Shown here: positions 7,981-15,443 of the stretch, piece after piece
Layout of the letters: each line of letters starts with the position of its first letter
Position numbering within the stretch: position 1 is the first letter of the stretch
NCBI GenBank assembly: GCA_002418835.1
Contig: DIEX01000033.1
Span: 255,154 to 319,153 of the forward strand
Source: Spirochaetia bacterium UBA5763
GTDB lineage: Bacteria > Spirochaetota > UBA4802 > UBA5550
DNA length: 64,000 nt
Direction: 5' to 3'
The notes under the pieces: model-generated
What the model was told of the DNA's origin: nothing
Database searches by the model: none
Seen by the model: the letters and a program-made list of their open reading frames with translations, nothing else
Position numbers and translations under genes: made by a program

Positions 7981-9220
7981 TTTTCTGTTTAATAAATTTT
8001 AATTTCATATCATAATCTTTAGAAACATCTACATTTGCAAGCCCTGATTTTATAAGATACATATTTATAAATATTTTATTCTTCAGATACACATAAGCAT
8101 AAACTTTATCCTGCGACTCAACATGGTGTTTTTTATCATATTTAAGAATAACTTCCTTCTTCAAAATATAATCATTAAAATACTTCTTAAACTCATCCCC
8201 TTTTTCAGAATTCTGAACTATTCCCAAGAGTTTAACCTTTAATCCTGTATCAAGTACCAGCGTACAATCATCATCAATGGAAACAACTTTATATGTATTC
8301 TCCTTCTCTTTAAATTTTAAAAGTGAGGGATCAATTATATAATTCGCATCCTGAATATTAGGGACATATGTAATGTCTCTATTTAAATCCGGATCATTTT
8401 TTTTCTGATAAATAATTTCTAAAGAGTGAAGATTTAATAATGAATCATCATTGAATCCTGTCTTCTTTTTAATTACAGGTATAAAATCCTCATTGATTTC
8501 ATAACCAGCTGAATTTCTGCTTAATTCAAGAGCAACCTTTGCAGTTGTCCCGCTCCCTGTAAATGGATCTAATACTGTTTCACCATAAAAAGAGAACATC
8601 TTTATCAGCCGCTTAGGAAGCTCTTCAGGGAACATTGCCTGATGCTCAATCTGCTTTGCGCCGCCGAAATACCAGTGGCCTGAAAAATACTCTTTCCATT
8701 CATCCTTTGTTATCTCAGATTTCTTTTTTATATCAGCATCCTGCTTTACACTTTCACCGGGCTTTTTAAATATAAGTATATGCTCATAATCAATTTCAAT
8801 CATCCCATTTGGAGGATAAGGGAAGGAGCCCATTATTGTTGCTCCCCCTGTTGTATTCATAGATGTTTTTTTCTGCCAGATTATTGAACCCATATAATCA
8901 AAACCGATCTTTTCACACTGGGAGATACATTCTGAATGAAGAGGGATTATCTTATACCGGCCATAAATGATTGACCTTGCGAACTGGTCTCCGATATTAA
9001 TACAGAGTCTTCTGCCCGGTTTCACAACTCTGAAACATTCGTCCCATACTCTGTATAAATCTTTTAAATATTCATGTAAAGTCTGTCCGAATCCTATCTG
9101 CGCTTCGTTGTTATAGTCTTTTATCTGCCAATATGGCGGTGATGTAATTACTAAATCTATAGACTTATCTTCTATATCATTCATTGATCGGCTATCGCCA
9201 GAAATTAATTTAAAATTCAC
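7913..9220 (-). CDS. DNA methyltransferase with C-terminal SNase-like domain
   Basis: Modification partner of the downstream endonuclease. Residues 1-260 form a class beta amino-methyltransferase, with the catalytic TSPPYW at 26-31 preceding the SAM-binding DPFTGSGTT at 218-226; N4-cytosine or N6-adenine targets are possible, and CTAG N4-cytosine fits the MjaI partner. Residues about 308-415 look like a staphylococcal-nuclease fold (KVVSIDDDCTLVLDTG, KVKLLGI, KVYAYVYL, FINMYLIKSGLANV). The usual nuclease arginines appear to be lysines and the DxPE segment is lost, so the domain is probably a binding module rather than an active nuclease. The gene is AT-rich and lies between selA and selB. Confidence 0.82.
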   Translation of the reverse strand: MNFKLISGDSRSMNDIEDKSIDLVITSPPYWQIKDYNNEAQIGFGQTLHEYLKDLYRVWDECFRVVKPGRRLCINIGDQFARSIIYGRYKIIPLHSECISQCEKIGFDYMGSIIWQKKTSMNTTGGATIMGSFPYPPNGMIEIDYEHILIFKKPGESVKQDADIKKKSEITKDEWKEYFSGHWYFGGAKQIEHQAMFPEELPKRLIKMFSFYGETVLDPFTGSGTTAKVALELSRNSAGYEINEDFIPVIKKKTGFNDDSLLNLHSLEIIYQKKNDPDLNRDITYVPNIQDANYIIDPSLLKFKEKENTYKVVSIDDDCTLVLDTGLKVKLLGIVQNSEKGDEFKKYFNDYILKKEVILKYDKKHHVESQDKVYAYVYLKNKIFINMYLIKSGLANVDVSKDYDMKLKFIKQKNESGDIDGERMDTKQRNESFSA

Positions 9221-9582
9221 TTACTGATTTCCTTTTATTTTTTATCTTTTACTGTTTTAGATCTATTGTGAAACTTTGCTTTAAACTCTCAAGGGAGCCT
9301 CTTAAACCCCATTTCAAAAAATACTTTTGCAGCCAATGTTTATTTTTAAACATAGTTATTAGTGCAAAGCTATTAGTATAATTTTCTGTCATATCAGCTG
9401 TAGCGCAACGGAATGCCGGTATCTCATAAAACCAATCTATGAGATTCCGGTATTTGCACAAACTGAAGATGCAAAACCGGAATGACAAAATTTTTTGATT
9501 ATAATAATTTTATACATAGTTATTTTTTTAGAGTTTTTTATCCTTATAATTTTTTTAGGAATTATTACTGATTTACAACAAA
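9221..9582. other. Gap between selA and the methyltransferase gene
   Basis: About 360 AT-rich bases without a convincing gene. It contains the TGTCAT-type repeat at 9387-9487 and probably the promoter of the restriction-modification genes. A 79-codon frame at 9249-9488 runs through the repeat and is not believed. Confidence 0.6.
9387..9487. repeat. Dispersed TGTCAT...ATGACA element, copy 1
   Basis: A 101-bp element starting TGTCATATCAGCTGTAG and ending AACCGGAATGACA. Inside, CCGGTATCTCATA and TATGAGATTCCGGTA form an inverted repeat. It matches the copy at 17322-17421 along most of its length and shares its ends with further copies at 39017 and 58932. It lies in the selA-methyltransferase gap. 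Confidence 0.8.
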
Positions 9583-10962
9583 TCATTTCTTTAAAAGCCC
9601 CTTCACCGCGTCCGCCAGCTCTTTCATATCCCTTTCATGAACAGTGAACATATCAATAACATACTTCCCGTCCCTCACTGTGCCAACAACAGGGGGAGTG
9701 CATGAAACAAAGTAATCATAAATTTCATCCGGAGATAATCCCGGTACAGCAATCTCAACTCCGTAGCTGTCAAGCTCCTCACCGGGCATTGAACCTCCGC
9801 CGTATGCGCACCTGGTCTTCACCTTTTTCATATAACTCTTAACGCCAGCTCCGCATAAGCGGATAAGACCTGATGCCTTGCGTGAAACAGCATCCGCACT
9901 TTGTGTTATGCTGCTCCATAGCCCGGTCTCCCTGTAATTTCCGTTTATATAGGAGAGCAATGTCTCCTGCAGAATCATATATGTAATTTTGTCAACGCGG
10001 AGCATCCTCATAAGGGGATTTTTCCTGAGCTTCGCGATGATTTCTCTTCTCCCCACAATTACCCCTGCCTGGCAGCCGCCGAGAAGTTTATCACCGCTGA
10101 AGCATACAAGGTCAGCGCCCTGTGAAGTCTCATGGTATACAGTCTGTTCAAAGTTGCCCGGCATCCAGTCATTCACAAGGTTGCCGCTCCCCATGTCGCG
10201 CACAAAAACAACTTTATCATTTTTGAGAGACGAGAGTTCCTTTAATGATGGAGCTTCAGTAAATCCCTCAAGCCTGAAGTTTGATGTATGGGCGGAGAAG
10301 ATCATTTTCGTGTTTTCAGTAACCGCTTTTTTAAAATCATCAAGGGTGGTGATGTTGGTTGTTCCAACTTCAACAAGGGTTGTGCCGCTCTGGTTCATGA
10401 TATCAGGTATACGGAACCCCCCTCCGATCTGGATAAGCTCTCCGCGGGAGACAATTGTCTCTCCACCCTTTGCGAGTTCATTCAGGATCAGGAAAACGCT
10501 TGAGGCGTTGTTGTTCACGATGAGGGCGTCTTCAGATTTTGTCATCTGGCAGATAAGCTCCTCTGCAAACCCCCCTCTCTTCCCTCTCTTTTTTGATGGT
10601 ATATGATATTCAAGATTGCAGTAACCTGAGATATTCTTTTTAAGCGATTCGAATATTTTTTCACCCAGCGGCGCTCTACCCAGATTTGTATGTATGATTA
10701 TGCCGGTTCCGTTGATTACCCTCTGAAGCCTTTCGGATGATTTTCGCTTAAGCTTTTTTATGATTTCACTTTTAAGCATTCCGTTGTCAGGGAGGCTCCC
10801 CCCGAGGAGAGCCTCCCTGTAGGAGTTCACACCTTCACGGATGCATTCAGCAGCGCTGACCTTCCCTATAACAGGGATAAATACTTCAATATCTCCATCC
10901 TGAAGGAGTTTTTCAACCTGCGGTATTTCACGCAGCACTTTATTTATATCATTTTTATCCAT
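9583..10962 (-). CDS. selA: L-seryl-tRNA(Sec) selenium transferase
   Basis: PLP enzyme that converts Ser-tRNA(Sec) to Sec-tRNA(Sec) using selenophosphate. The 459-aa length is typical. Recognisable segments are RVINGTGIIIHTNLGRAPL, the NNNASSVFLIL stretch, GGGFRIPDIM, and the PLP-lysine motif SGDKLLGGCQAG. The C-terminus ends in the usual VGTVRDGKYVIDM region. It is followed on the same strand by the restriction-modification pair and then selB, so an original selA-selB operon may have been interrupted. Upstream lies an odd array of GGACTC/AGAGT repeats. Confidence 0.96.
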   Translation of the reverse strand: MDKNDINKVLREIPQVEKLLQDGDIEVFIPVIGKVSAAECIREGVNSYREALLGGSLPDNGMLKSEIIKKLKRKSSERLQRVINGTGIIIHTNLGRAPLGEKIFESLKKNISGYCNLEYHIPSKKRGKRGGFAEELICQMTKSEDALIVNNNASSVFLILNELAKGGETIVSRGELIQIGGGFRIPDIMNQSGTTLVEVGTTNITTLDDFKKAVTENTKMIFSAHTSNFRLEGFTEAPSLKELSSLKNDKVVFVRDMGSGNLVNDWMPGNFEQTVYHETSQGADLVCFSGDKLLGGCQAGVIVGRREIIAKLRKNPLMRMLRVDKITYMILQETLLSYINGNYRETGLWSSITQSADAVSRKASGLIRLCGAGVKSYMKKVKTRCAYGGGSMPGEELDSYGVEIAVPGLSPDEIYDYFVSCTPPVVGTVRDGKYVIDMFTVHERDMKELADAVKGLLKK

Positions 10963-11052
10963 GAAAGAACCCGCATAAACATTTTCACTGAATGTATAAA
11001 ACTCCCCGCATTTTTCAAGAAATTTAATTAAAGGGGTGAGATATTAACCTGC

Positions 11053-11199
11053 GGACTCTTAGAGTCCGGGATCGATCTCTGAAAGTACAGAGCTGGTCTT
11101 TTTAAGCCCAATCCTGGACTCGCAGAGTACAAATATTGACTCTTTCCGGTCAGCGTTGGACTCTCAGAGTGCAAATGCAGACTCTTTACGGTCAATACC
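11053..11199. repeat. Short array of GGACTC-AGAGT repeats upstream of selA
   Basis: Units beginning GGACTC at 11053, 11116 and 11158; the last two are tandem 42-bp copies sharing AGAGTnCAAAT, GACTCTTT and CGGTCA. Each unit opens with a small palindrome (GGACTCTTAGAGTCC in the first). The first unit diverges after its palindrome. The array starts 91 bp upstream of the selA start and lies 250-400 bp before the ACT gene. Confidence 0.65.
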
Positions 11200-11313
11200 T
11201 TACCTCCGGAGGGCAGTGAAACTCTCTCCCCCTTTTACAGGTTTTTAAAGAAAAACAACTGACTCAAAAAAAACGTAACCGCCTGCAACATCCCTGTTAA
11301 AAATTATCCGCCA

Positions 11314-11342
11314 TTGACTTTCTGCATCAGATCAATTAAATT
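11314..11342 (+). promoter_or_regulatory. Putative sigma-70 promoter for the ACT-UPF0210 genes
   Basis: TTGACT at 11314-11319 and TAAATT at 11337-11342 are 17 bases apart, about 110 bp before the ACT gene start. Found by eye in AT-rich DNA, so only tentative. Confidence 0.35.
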
Positions 11343-11451
11343 AATCTCAAGAGATGGTTCTATCTTAAATTTTTAAGCATGAATATCAATTAATTATGGA
11401 CTTATAACTCCCCCTTAACTGATTATCTCAGAAAAAACAGGGCAGGAAACT

Positions 11452-11904
11452 ATGGATATACAGGAAAGAATTGAAAACAACATTACACAGGTCATAAGGG
11501 AGGAGCTTGCTGACAGCATCCATCCTGACAAGCTCAGTGCTATAATTAAAAAAATAACTGAAAAGCTCACTTTCACAGTTACACCTGACGAACTTGTTCT
11601 CCTCAGAATGAAGATGGAGGAGAAAGCCCAGCGCGAACTTGCAGTGGTATCTGTTATCGGACAGGATTCTGTGGGGATTGTGGCGGAGGTGACCCGCGCC
11701 CTTGCAGATAACAGGGCAAACATTGAAGGGATGAACCAGGCAATTGTATCAGGTTACTTTGCCCTTATCCTCACAATTGATGTTAAAGATATGACAGTTA
11801 CCATTGATGAACTTCAGAAAATAATGGACACAATCGCAGAGACGAGAAACCTCAGAATATACATTCAGCACGAAAATATATTCCGCAGCATGAACAGGAT
11901 ATAG
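11452..11904 (+). CDS. ACT-domain protein, UPF0237-like with N-terminal extension
   Basis: Residues about 60-150 form an ACT domain of the UPF0237 type (VVSVIGQDSVGIVAEVTRALAD, then NIEGMNQAIVSGYFALILTID). ACT domains of this kind usually sense small molecules such as amino acids. The first 55 residues are an extra charged helical segment; the usual UPF0237 protein is about 90 aa. AGGA precedes the ATG. The UPF0210 gene starts 9 bp after the stop, and UPF0237-UPF0210 pairs are common in bacteria, so the two probably work together. No reaction is known to me. Confidence 0.8.
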   Translation: MDIQERIENNITQVIREELADSIHPDKLSAIIKKITEKLTFTVTPDELVLLRMKMEEKAQRELAVVSVIGQDSVGIVAEVTRALADNRANIEGMNQAIVSGYFALILTIDVKDMTVTIDELQKIMDTIAETRNLRIYIQHENIFRSMNRI

Positions 11905-11913
11905 GTGACGTGC

Positions 11914-13281
11914 ATGAAATACGAAGTTTCTGAAATCCTCGAAACAATAAAGATGAACGCCCTTGAGAACCTCGACGTCCGCACAGTGACACTGGGGCTC
12001 TCACTCTTTGACTGCATAACTGACGACGCGGTAAAGACAGCGGGGAACGTAAGAGAAAAGATGCTGCGCTACGGATCTGACATTGTTAAAACAGCTGACA
12101 AAGTTGCAGGGCGCTACGGCGTTAAAATTGTAAACAAACGCGTATCACTTACACCACTCTCCCTTGTATTCGGAAGAGAGAGATCCCTTGAAGAGTATGT
12201 AAAAGCTGCGGATATAATTGATAAAACCGGGAGTGAGATGGGGATCGATTTTATCGGAGGGTACTCTGCTCTTGTGCACAAAGGGATCACATCCGGGGAA
12301 TCCGCGTTTCTTGATTCAATACCGCAGGTGCTTGCCTCAACACAGAGGCTCTGTTCATCTGTGAATGTTGCCACAACAAAAGCGGGGATCAACATGGACG
12401 CTGTTATGCGCATGGGTGAAATTGTGAAGAGAGCCGCAGAACTCACAGCTGACAGGCAGGCAATAGGCTGCGCGAAACTTGTTATATTTGCCAATATCCC
12501 TGAGGACAACCCCTTCATGGCAGGTGCGCTTCACGGCCCCGGCGAGGGCGGAGCAACACTGAACGTAGGAGTTTCAGGCCCCGGTGTTGTGTACCGGGCA
12601 ATCAAGAGCCTCCCCTCTGACGCTGACTTCGAGGTTGTATCTGAAACAGTTAAAAAGATCGCATTCAAGATTACACGAATGGGTGAGCTTGTGGGTCGCG
12701 AAGTGGCAAAGGAGCTTGGCGTTTCTTTCGGCATACTGGACCTCTCCCTTGCGCCTACACCGGCAATCGGTGACAGCGTTGCTGACATACTTGAAGCAAT
12801 GGGACTTGAAGCATGCGGAACACACGGCACAACAGCGGCCCTTGCTCTCCTTAATGACGCTGTGAAAAAAGGTGGCGCATTTGCCTCATCATACGTCGGA
12901 GGCCTGTCAGGCGCATTTATTCCTGTAAGTGAAGATACCACAATGGAGAGGCGCGCGGCAGAGGGAAAACTATCCCTGGACAAACTTGAGGCAATGACAG
13001 CGGTCTGCTCCGTGGGCCTTGACATGATTGCAATTCCCGGAGACACGCCGGCTGAAACAATAGCAGCAATTATTGCTGATGAGATAAGTATCGGAGTTGT
13101 AAATTCTAAAACAACGGCAGTGAGGCTCCTCCCTGTTCCGGGGGCAAAGCCCGGTGATGAAATCACCCTTGGCGGGCTTCTCGGAAGGGCAAGGATTATC
13201 CCTGTTCACAGGGATTCAGCATCAGTTTTTGTAAGGAGAGGGGGCCGCATACCCGCGCCTATACAGTCGATGAAAAACTGA
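11914..13281 (+). CDS. UPF0210 / DUF711 family (PFL-like) protein
   Basis: A 455-aa protein of the UPF0210/DUF711 family, recognised from the start KYEVSEILETIKM, NLDVRTVTLGLSLFDC, ALHGPGEGGATLNVGVSGPG and SLAPTPAIGDSVADILE. The function is unknown; the family is distantly related to glycyl-radical-like proteins by name only. I chose ATG 11914 because AGGTGA sits five bases upstream; a GTG at 11905 is possible. It is coupled to the ACT-domain gene before it. The histidine kinase that follows starts 28 bp downstream with a strong ribosome site. Confidence 0.88.
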   Translation: MKYEVSEILETIKMNALENLDVRTVTLGLSLFDCITDDAVKTAGNVREKMLRYGSDIVKTADKVAGRYGVKIVNKRVSLTPLSLVFGRERSLEEYVKAADIIDKTGSEMGIDFIGGYSALVHKGITSGESAFLDSIPQVLASTQRLCSSVNVATTKAGINMDAVMRMGEIVKRAAELTADRQAIGCAKLVIFANIPEDNPFMAGALHGPGEGGATLNVGVSGPGVVYRAIKSLPSDADFEVVSETVKKIAFKITRMGELVGREVAKELGVSFGILDLSLAPTPAIGDSVADILEAMGLEACGTHGTTAALALLNDAVKKGGAFASSYVGGLSGAFIPVSEDTTMERRAAEGKLSLDKLEAMTAVCSVGLDMIAIPGDTPAETIAAIIADEISIGVVNSKTTAVRLLPVPGAKPGDEITLGGLLGRARIIPVHRDSASVFVRRGGRIPAPIQSMKN

Positions 13282-13286
13282 TAAAG

Positions 13287-13305
13287 CCTCCCCCGCCGCA
13301 GGAGG
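13287..13305 (+). promoter_or_regulatory. Small hairpin covering the kinase ribosome site
   Basis: CCTCC at 13287-13291 can pair with GGAGG at 13301-13305, which is the core of the ribosome site of the downstream histidine kinase gene. Such a stem could couple kinase translation to the upstream gene, whose ribosomes would open it. The pairing is short (5 bp) and unproven. Confidence 0.35.
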
Positions 13306-13308
13306 GAC

Positions 13309-15441
13309 ATGAACCTGATTCAGCGCGGTGTTGTTCTTTTTATAATTATCTTCTCCCTTTTCTTTACCCTGATTGGAGTTAACCTTTACAGGGAAAGAAA
13401 GGAAGAGGATCACCTGCGCGCCTCCCTCAACCGGGTCTACCTTTCAATACTTGAAAAGGCCCTGCTGATGTATTCAACCCCGGTAAAAAACTACCTCAAA
13501 GATCTGACTATCTGGGACGAATCAGTTAAATATACTAAAAACAGGAACCGCAGCTATGCCGTTGATAATATCGATGCAAGCGGAGATGTTTACGGCATAG
13601 GTGAAACCTGGGTTTACACTGCTGACTTCAAAAAAATCTATTACTATAACAACAGTAGTGTTGAAGCTGAGGCCGGGGATCTTGGGCCGATCCTCCCTTC
13701 ATTAATAGAGAGAACCGGGAAGGAGAGATTTTTCTCTTTCCACTATAAAAAAAATAATACTGTTTTTGAAATAACTGCTGCTTCAATACAACCCAATAGC
13801 GACAGGGAAAGGAAAACCGCCCCTGCCGGATATATAATATCTGCAATCCCCTATGATGAAAACTTTATTCAACAGCTGAAATCATTCCTGCCGCAGATTC
13901 AGGATGCTGAAATCCAGGAGAATACCAGAGACACCCCCCATGACGAGTTTGTGCTCCCTGTCAATGGAGCATTTAAAGATATAAATGGAAATGACATTGC
14001 CTACATCCATTTACTTATTAAATCCTCTTACCTTAAAGACATGTCAGCAGACAGACAGTTCCAGAAAATTTTTATCCTTTTTTTTATTGCTGCTTTCATT
14101 CTCATAGGGATCTCTCTCAGATATGGTATAATTGTTCCGCTGAAAGAGATCTACACTGTACTTTATCATCACTACTATATACCTGAACCTGAAAAATTAA
14201 AATATATCTCCCCTGAATTCAGAGAAATAATGAACCTTGTTGAACTGAATAGAACAGTTGAAATGCAGCTTGGCGAAGCACTTACTGAAACATCAAAGCA
14301 TAGAGAGATTGCTGAAAAAGCCACAAGAACTAAAACCGAATTCCTTTCCAACATGAGTCACGAAATACGCACGCCAATGGCCGGTGTTCTCGGATTTTCT
14401 GACATGCTCCTTGATATTACTTCTGACCCGATTCAAAAAGAGCTGGCAAACGGAATCAAAACATCTGCTGAAGCAATCATGAGTATTATAAATGATATAC
14501 TTGACATGTCAAAAATCGAATCCGGAAAGTTTATACTTCTCAATGAACCCTTTAATATCAGCAGCTTTCTCGATAACTATATCTGGATACTTCGGGGATT
14601 CGCCGCAGAGAGGGAACTTGATATCAGGCTTGAAAACCGGATTGCCCACTGCACCACAATAACAGGAGATGTAAAACGCCTCCGCCAGATTCTTCTTAAC
14701 CTCGGCAGCAACGCTATAAAATATACCATTGAGGGAGAGGTAATTATAACAGCTGATTCCGCTCCCGCAGGAGATGGTGAGATCGAACTGACAATTGCAG
14801 TTCAGGATACCGGAATCGGGATGGACGAAGATCAGCTGTCAAAAATTTTCAGGCAGTACGAACAGGTGCATAACCCTGCATCATTTTCAGGGGGCACGGG
14901 GCTGGGGCTCGCCATTACAAAAAGTCTTGTTACTGTTATGGGTGGAACTCTGAATGTAAAAAGCGAGCCGGGCAAAGGGAGCACATTCACACTGCACCTC
15001 AGAATGAAGTGCATAGAAGGGGAGAGCCCCAAACCTTCACTTATTAACGCGAAAAATCTCGGCTTAAAAATACTCATTGCCGAAGATAATCCCATAAGCA
15101 TGAAGGTAATAGAGAATATAGTAGGTAAAGCGGGATGTACATTTGAATCTGTTTTTAACGGGCAGGATGCAATTGAGAGTGCAGGAACCCGAAGATTTGA
15201 TCTTATACTTATGGATTTTCACATGCCTGCAATAAGCGGGATTGAAGCAGCAACAATAATCCGCGCCGGGACAGGCCCCAACAGAGATACGCCGATCTAC
15301 GGAATTTCTGCGGATCTCATTGAAAGATCATTAGAATATTCAGGTAGAGCAGGTATGAACGGTTACCTGATGAAACCTTTTGTCATAGAGGAAGTTTACA
15401 AAATGCTTATGAAAATCAGGGATGATAAAGAGAAAGCATAA
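13309..15441 (+). CDS. Hybrid sensor histidine kinase with CHASE4-like sensor
   Basis: A 710-aa inner-membrane sensor. A membrane helix at about residues 3-23 and another at 250-270 flank a periplasmic region resembling CHASE4 (YSTPVKNYLKDLTIWDESVKY, WVYTADFKKIYYYN). The cytoplasmic part has HisKA with NMSHEIRTPM (His351 phosphoacceptor), N box LLNLGSNAIKYT, G1 DTGIGMDE, G2 GGTGLGLAI, and a receiver with the acidic EDN start, Asp636 in LILMDFHMP, and a conserved lysine in LMKPF. The second hybrid kinase starts 2 bp after its stop. No separate output protein is adjacent, so the phosphorelay target is unknown. Confidence 0.9.
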   Translation: MNLIQRGVVLFIIIFSLFFTLIGVNLYRERKEEDHLRASLNRVYLSILEKALLMYSTPVKNYLKDLTIWDESVKYTKNRNRSYAVDNIDASGDVYGIGETWVYTADFKKIYYYNNSSVEAEAGDLGPILPSLIERTGKERFFSFHYKKNNTVFEITAASIQPNSDRERKTAPAGYIISAIPYDENFIQQLKSFLPQIQDAEIQENTRDTPHDEFVLPVNGAFKDINGNDIAYIHLLIKSSYLKDMSADRQFQKIFILFFIAAFILIGISLRYGIIVPLKEIYTVLYHHYYIPEPEKLKYISPEFREIMNLVELNRTVEMQLGEALTETSKHREIAEKATRTKTEFLSNMSHEIRTPMAGVLGFSDMLLDITSDPIQKELANGIKTSAEAIMSIINDILDMSKIESGKFILLNEPFNISSFLDNYIWILRGFAAERELDIRLENRIAHCTTITGDVKRLRQILLNLGSNAIKYTIEGEVIITADSAPAGDGEIELTIAVQDTGIGMDEDQLSKIFRQYEQVHNPASFSGGTGLGLAITKSLVTVMGGTLNVKSEPGKGSTFTLHLRMKCIEGESPKPSLINAKNLGLKILIAEDNPISMKVIENIVGKAGCTFESVFNGQDAIESAGTRRFDLILMDFHMPAISGIEAATIIRAGTGPNRDTPIYGISADLIERSLEYSGRAGMNGYLMKPFVIEEVYKMLMKIRDDKEKA

Positions 15442-15443
15442 TT

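Larger units (their letters stand above)
10963..11451. other. Divergent gap between selA and the ACT gene
   Basis: About 490 bp with no gene. It holds the selA leader, the 42-bp repeat array at 11053-11199 and a likely sigma-70 promoter for the ACT-UPF0210 genes at 11314-11342. Confidence 0.6.

Noticed and set aside
9249..9488. 79-codon frame upstream of the methyltransferase gene
   Set aside because: About 100 of its 240 bases are the dispersed repeat; no ribosome site.
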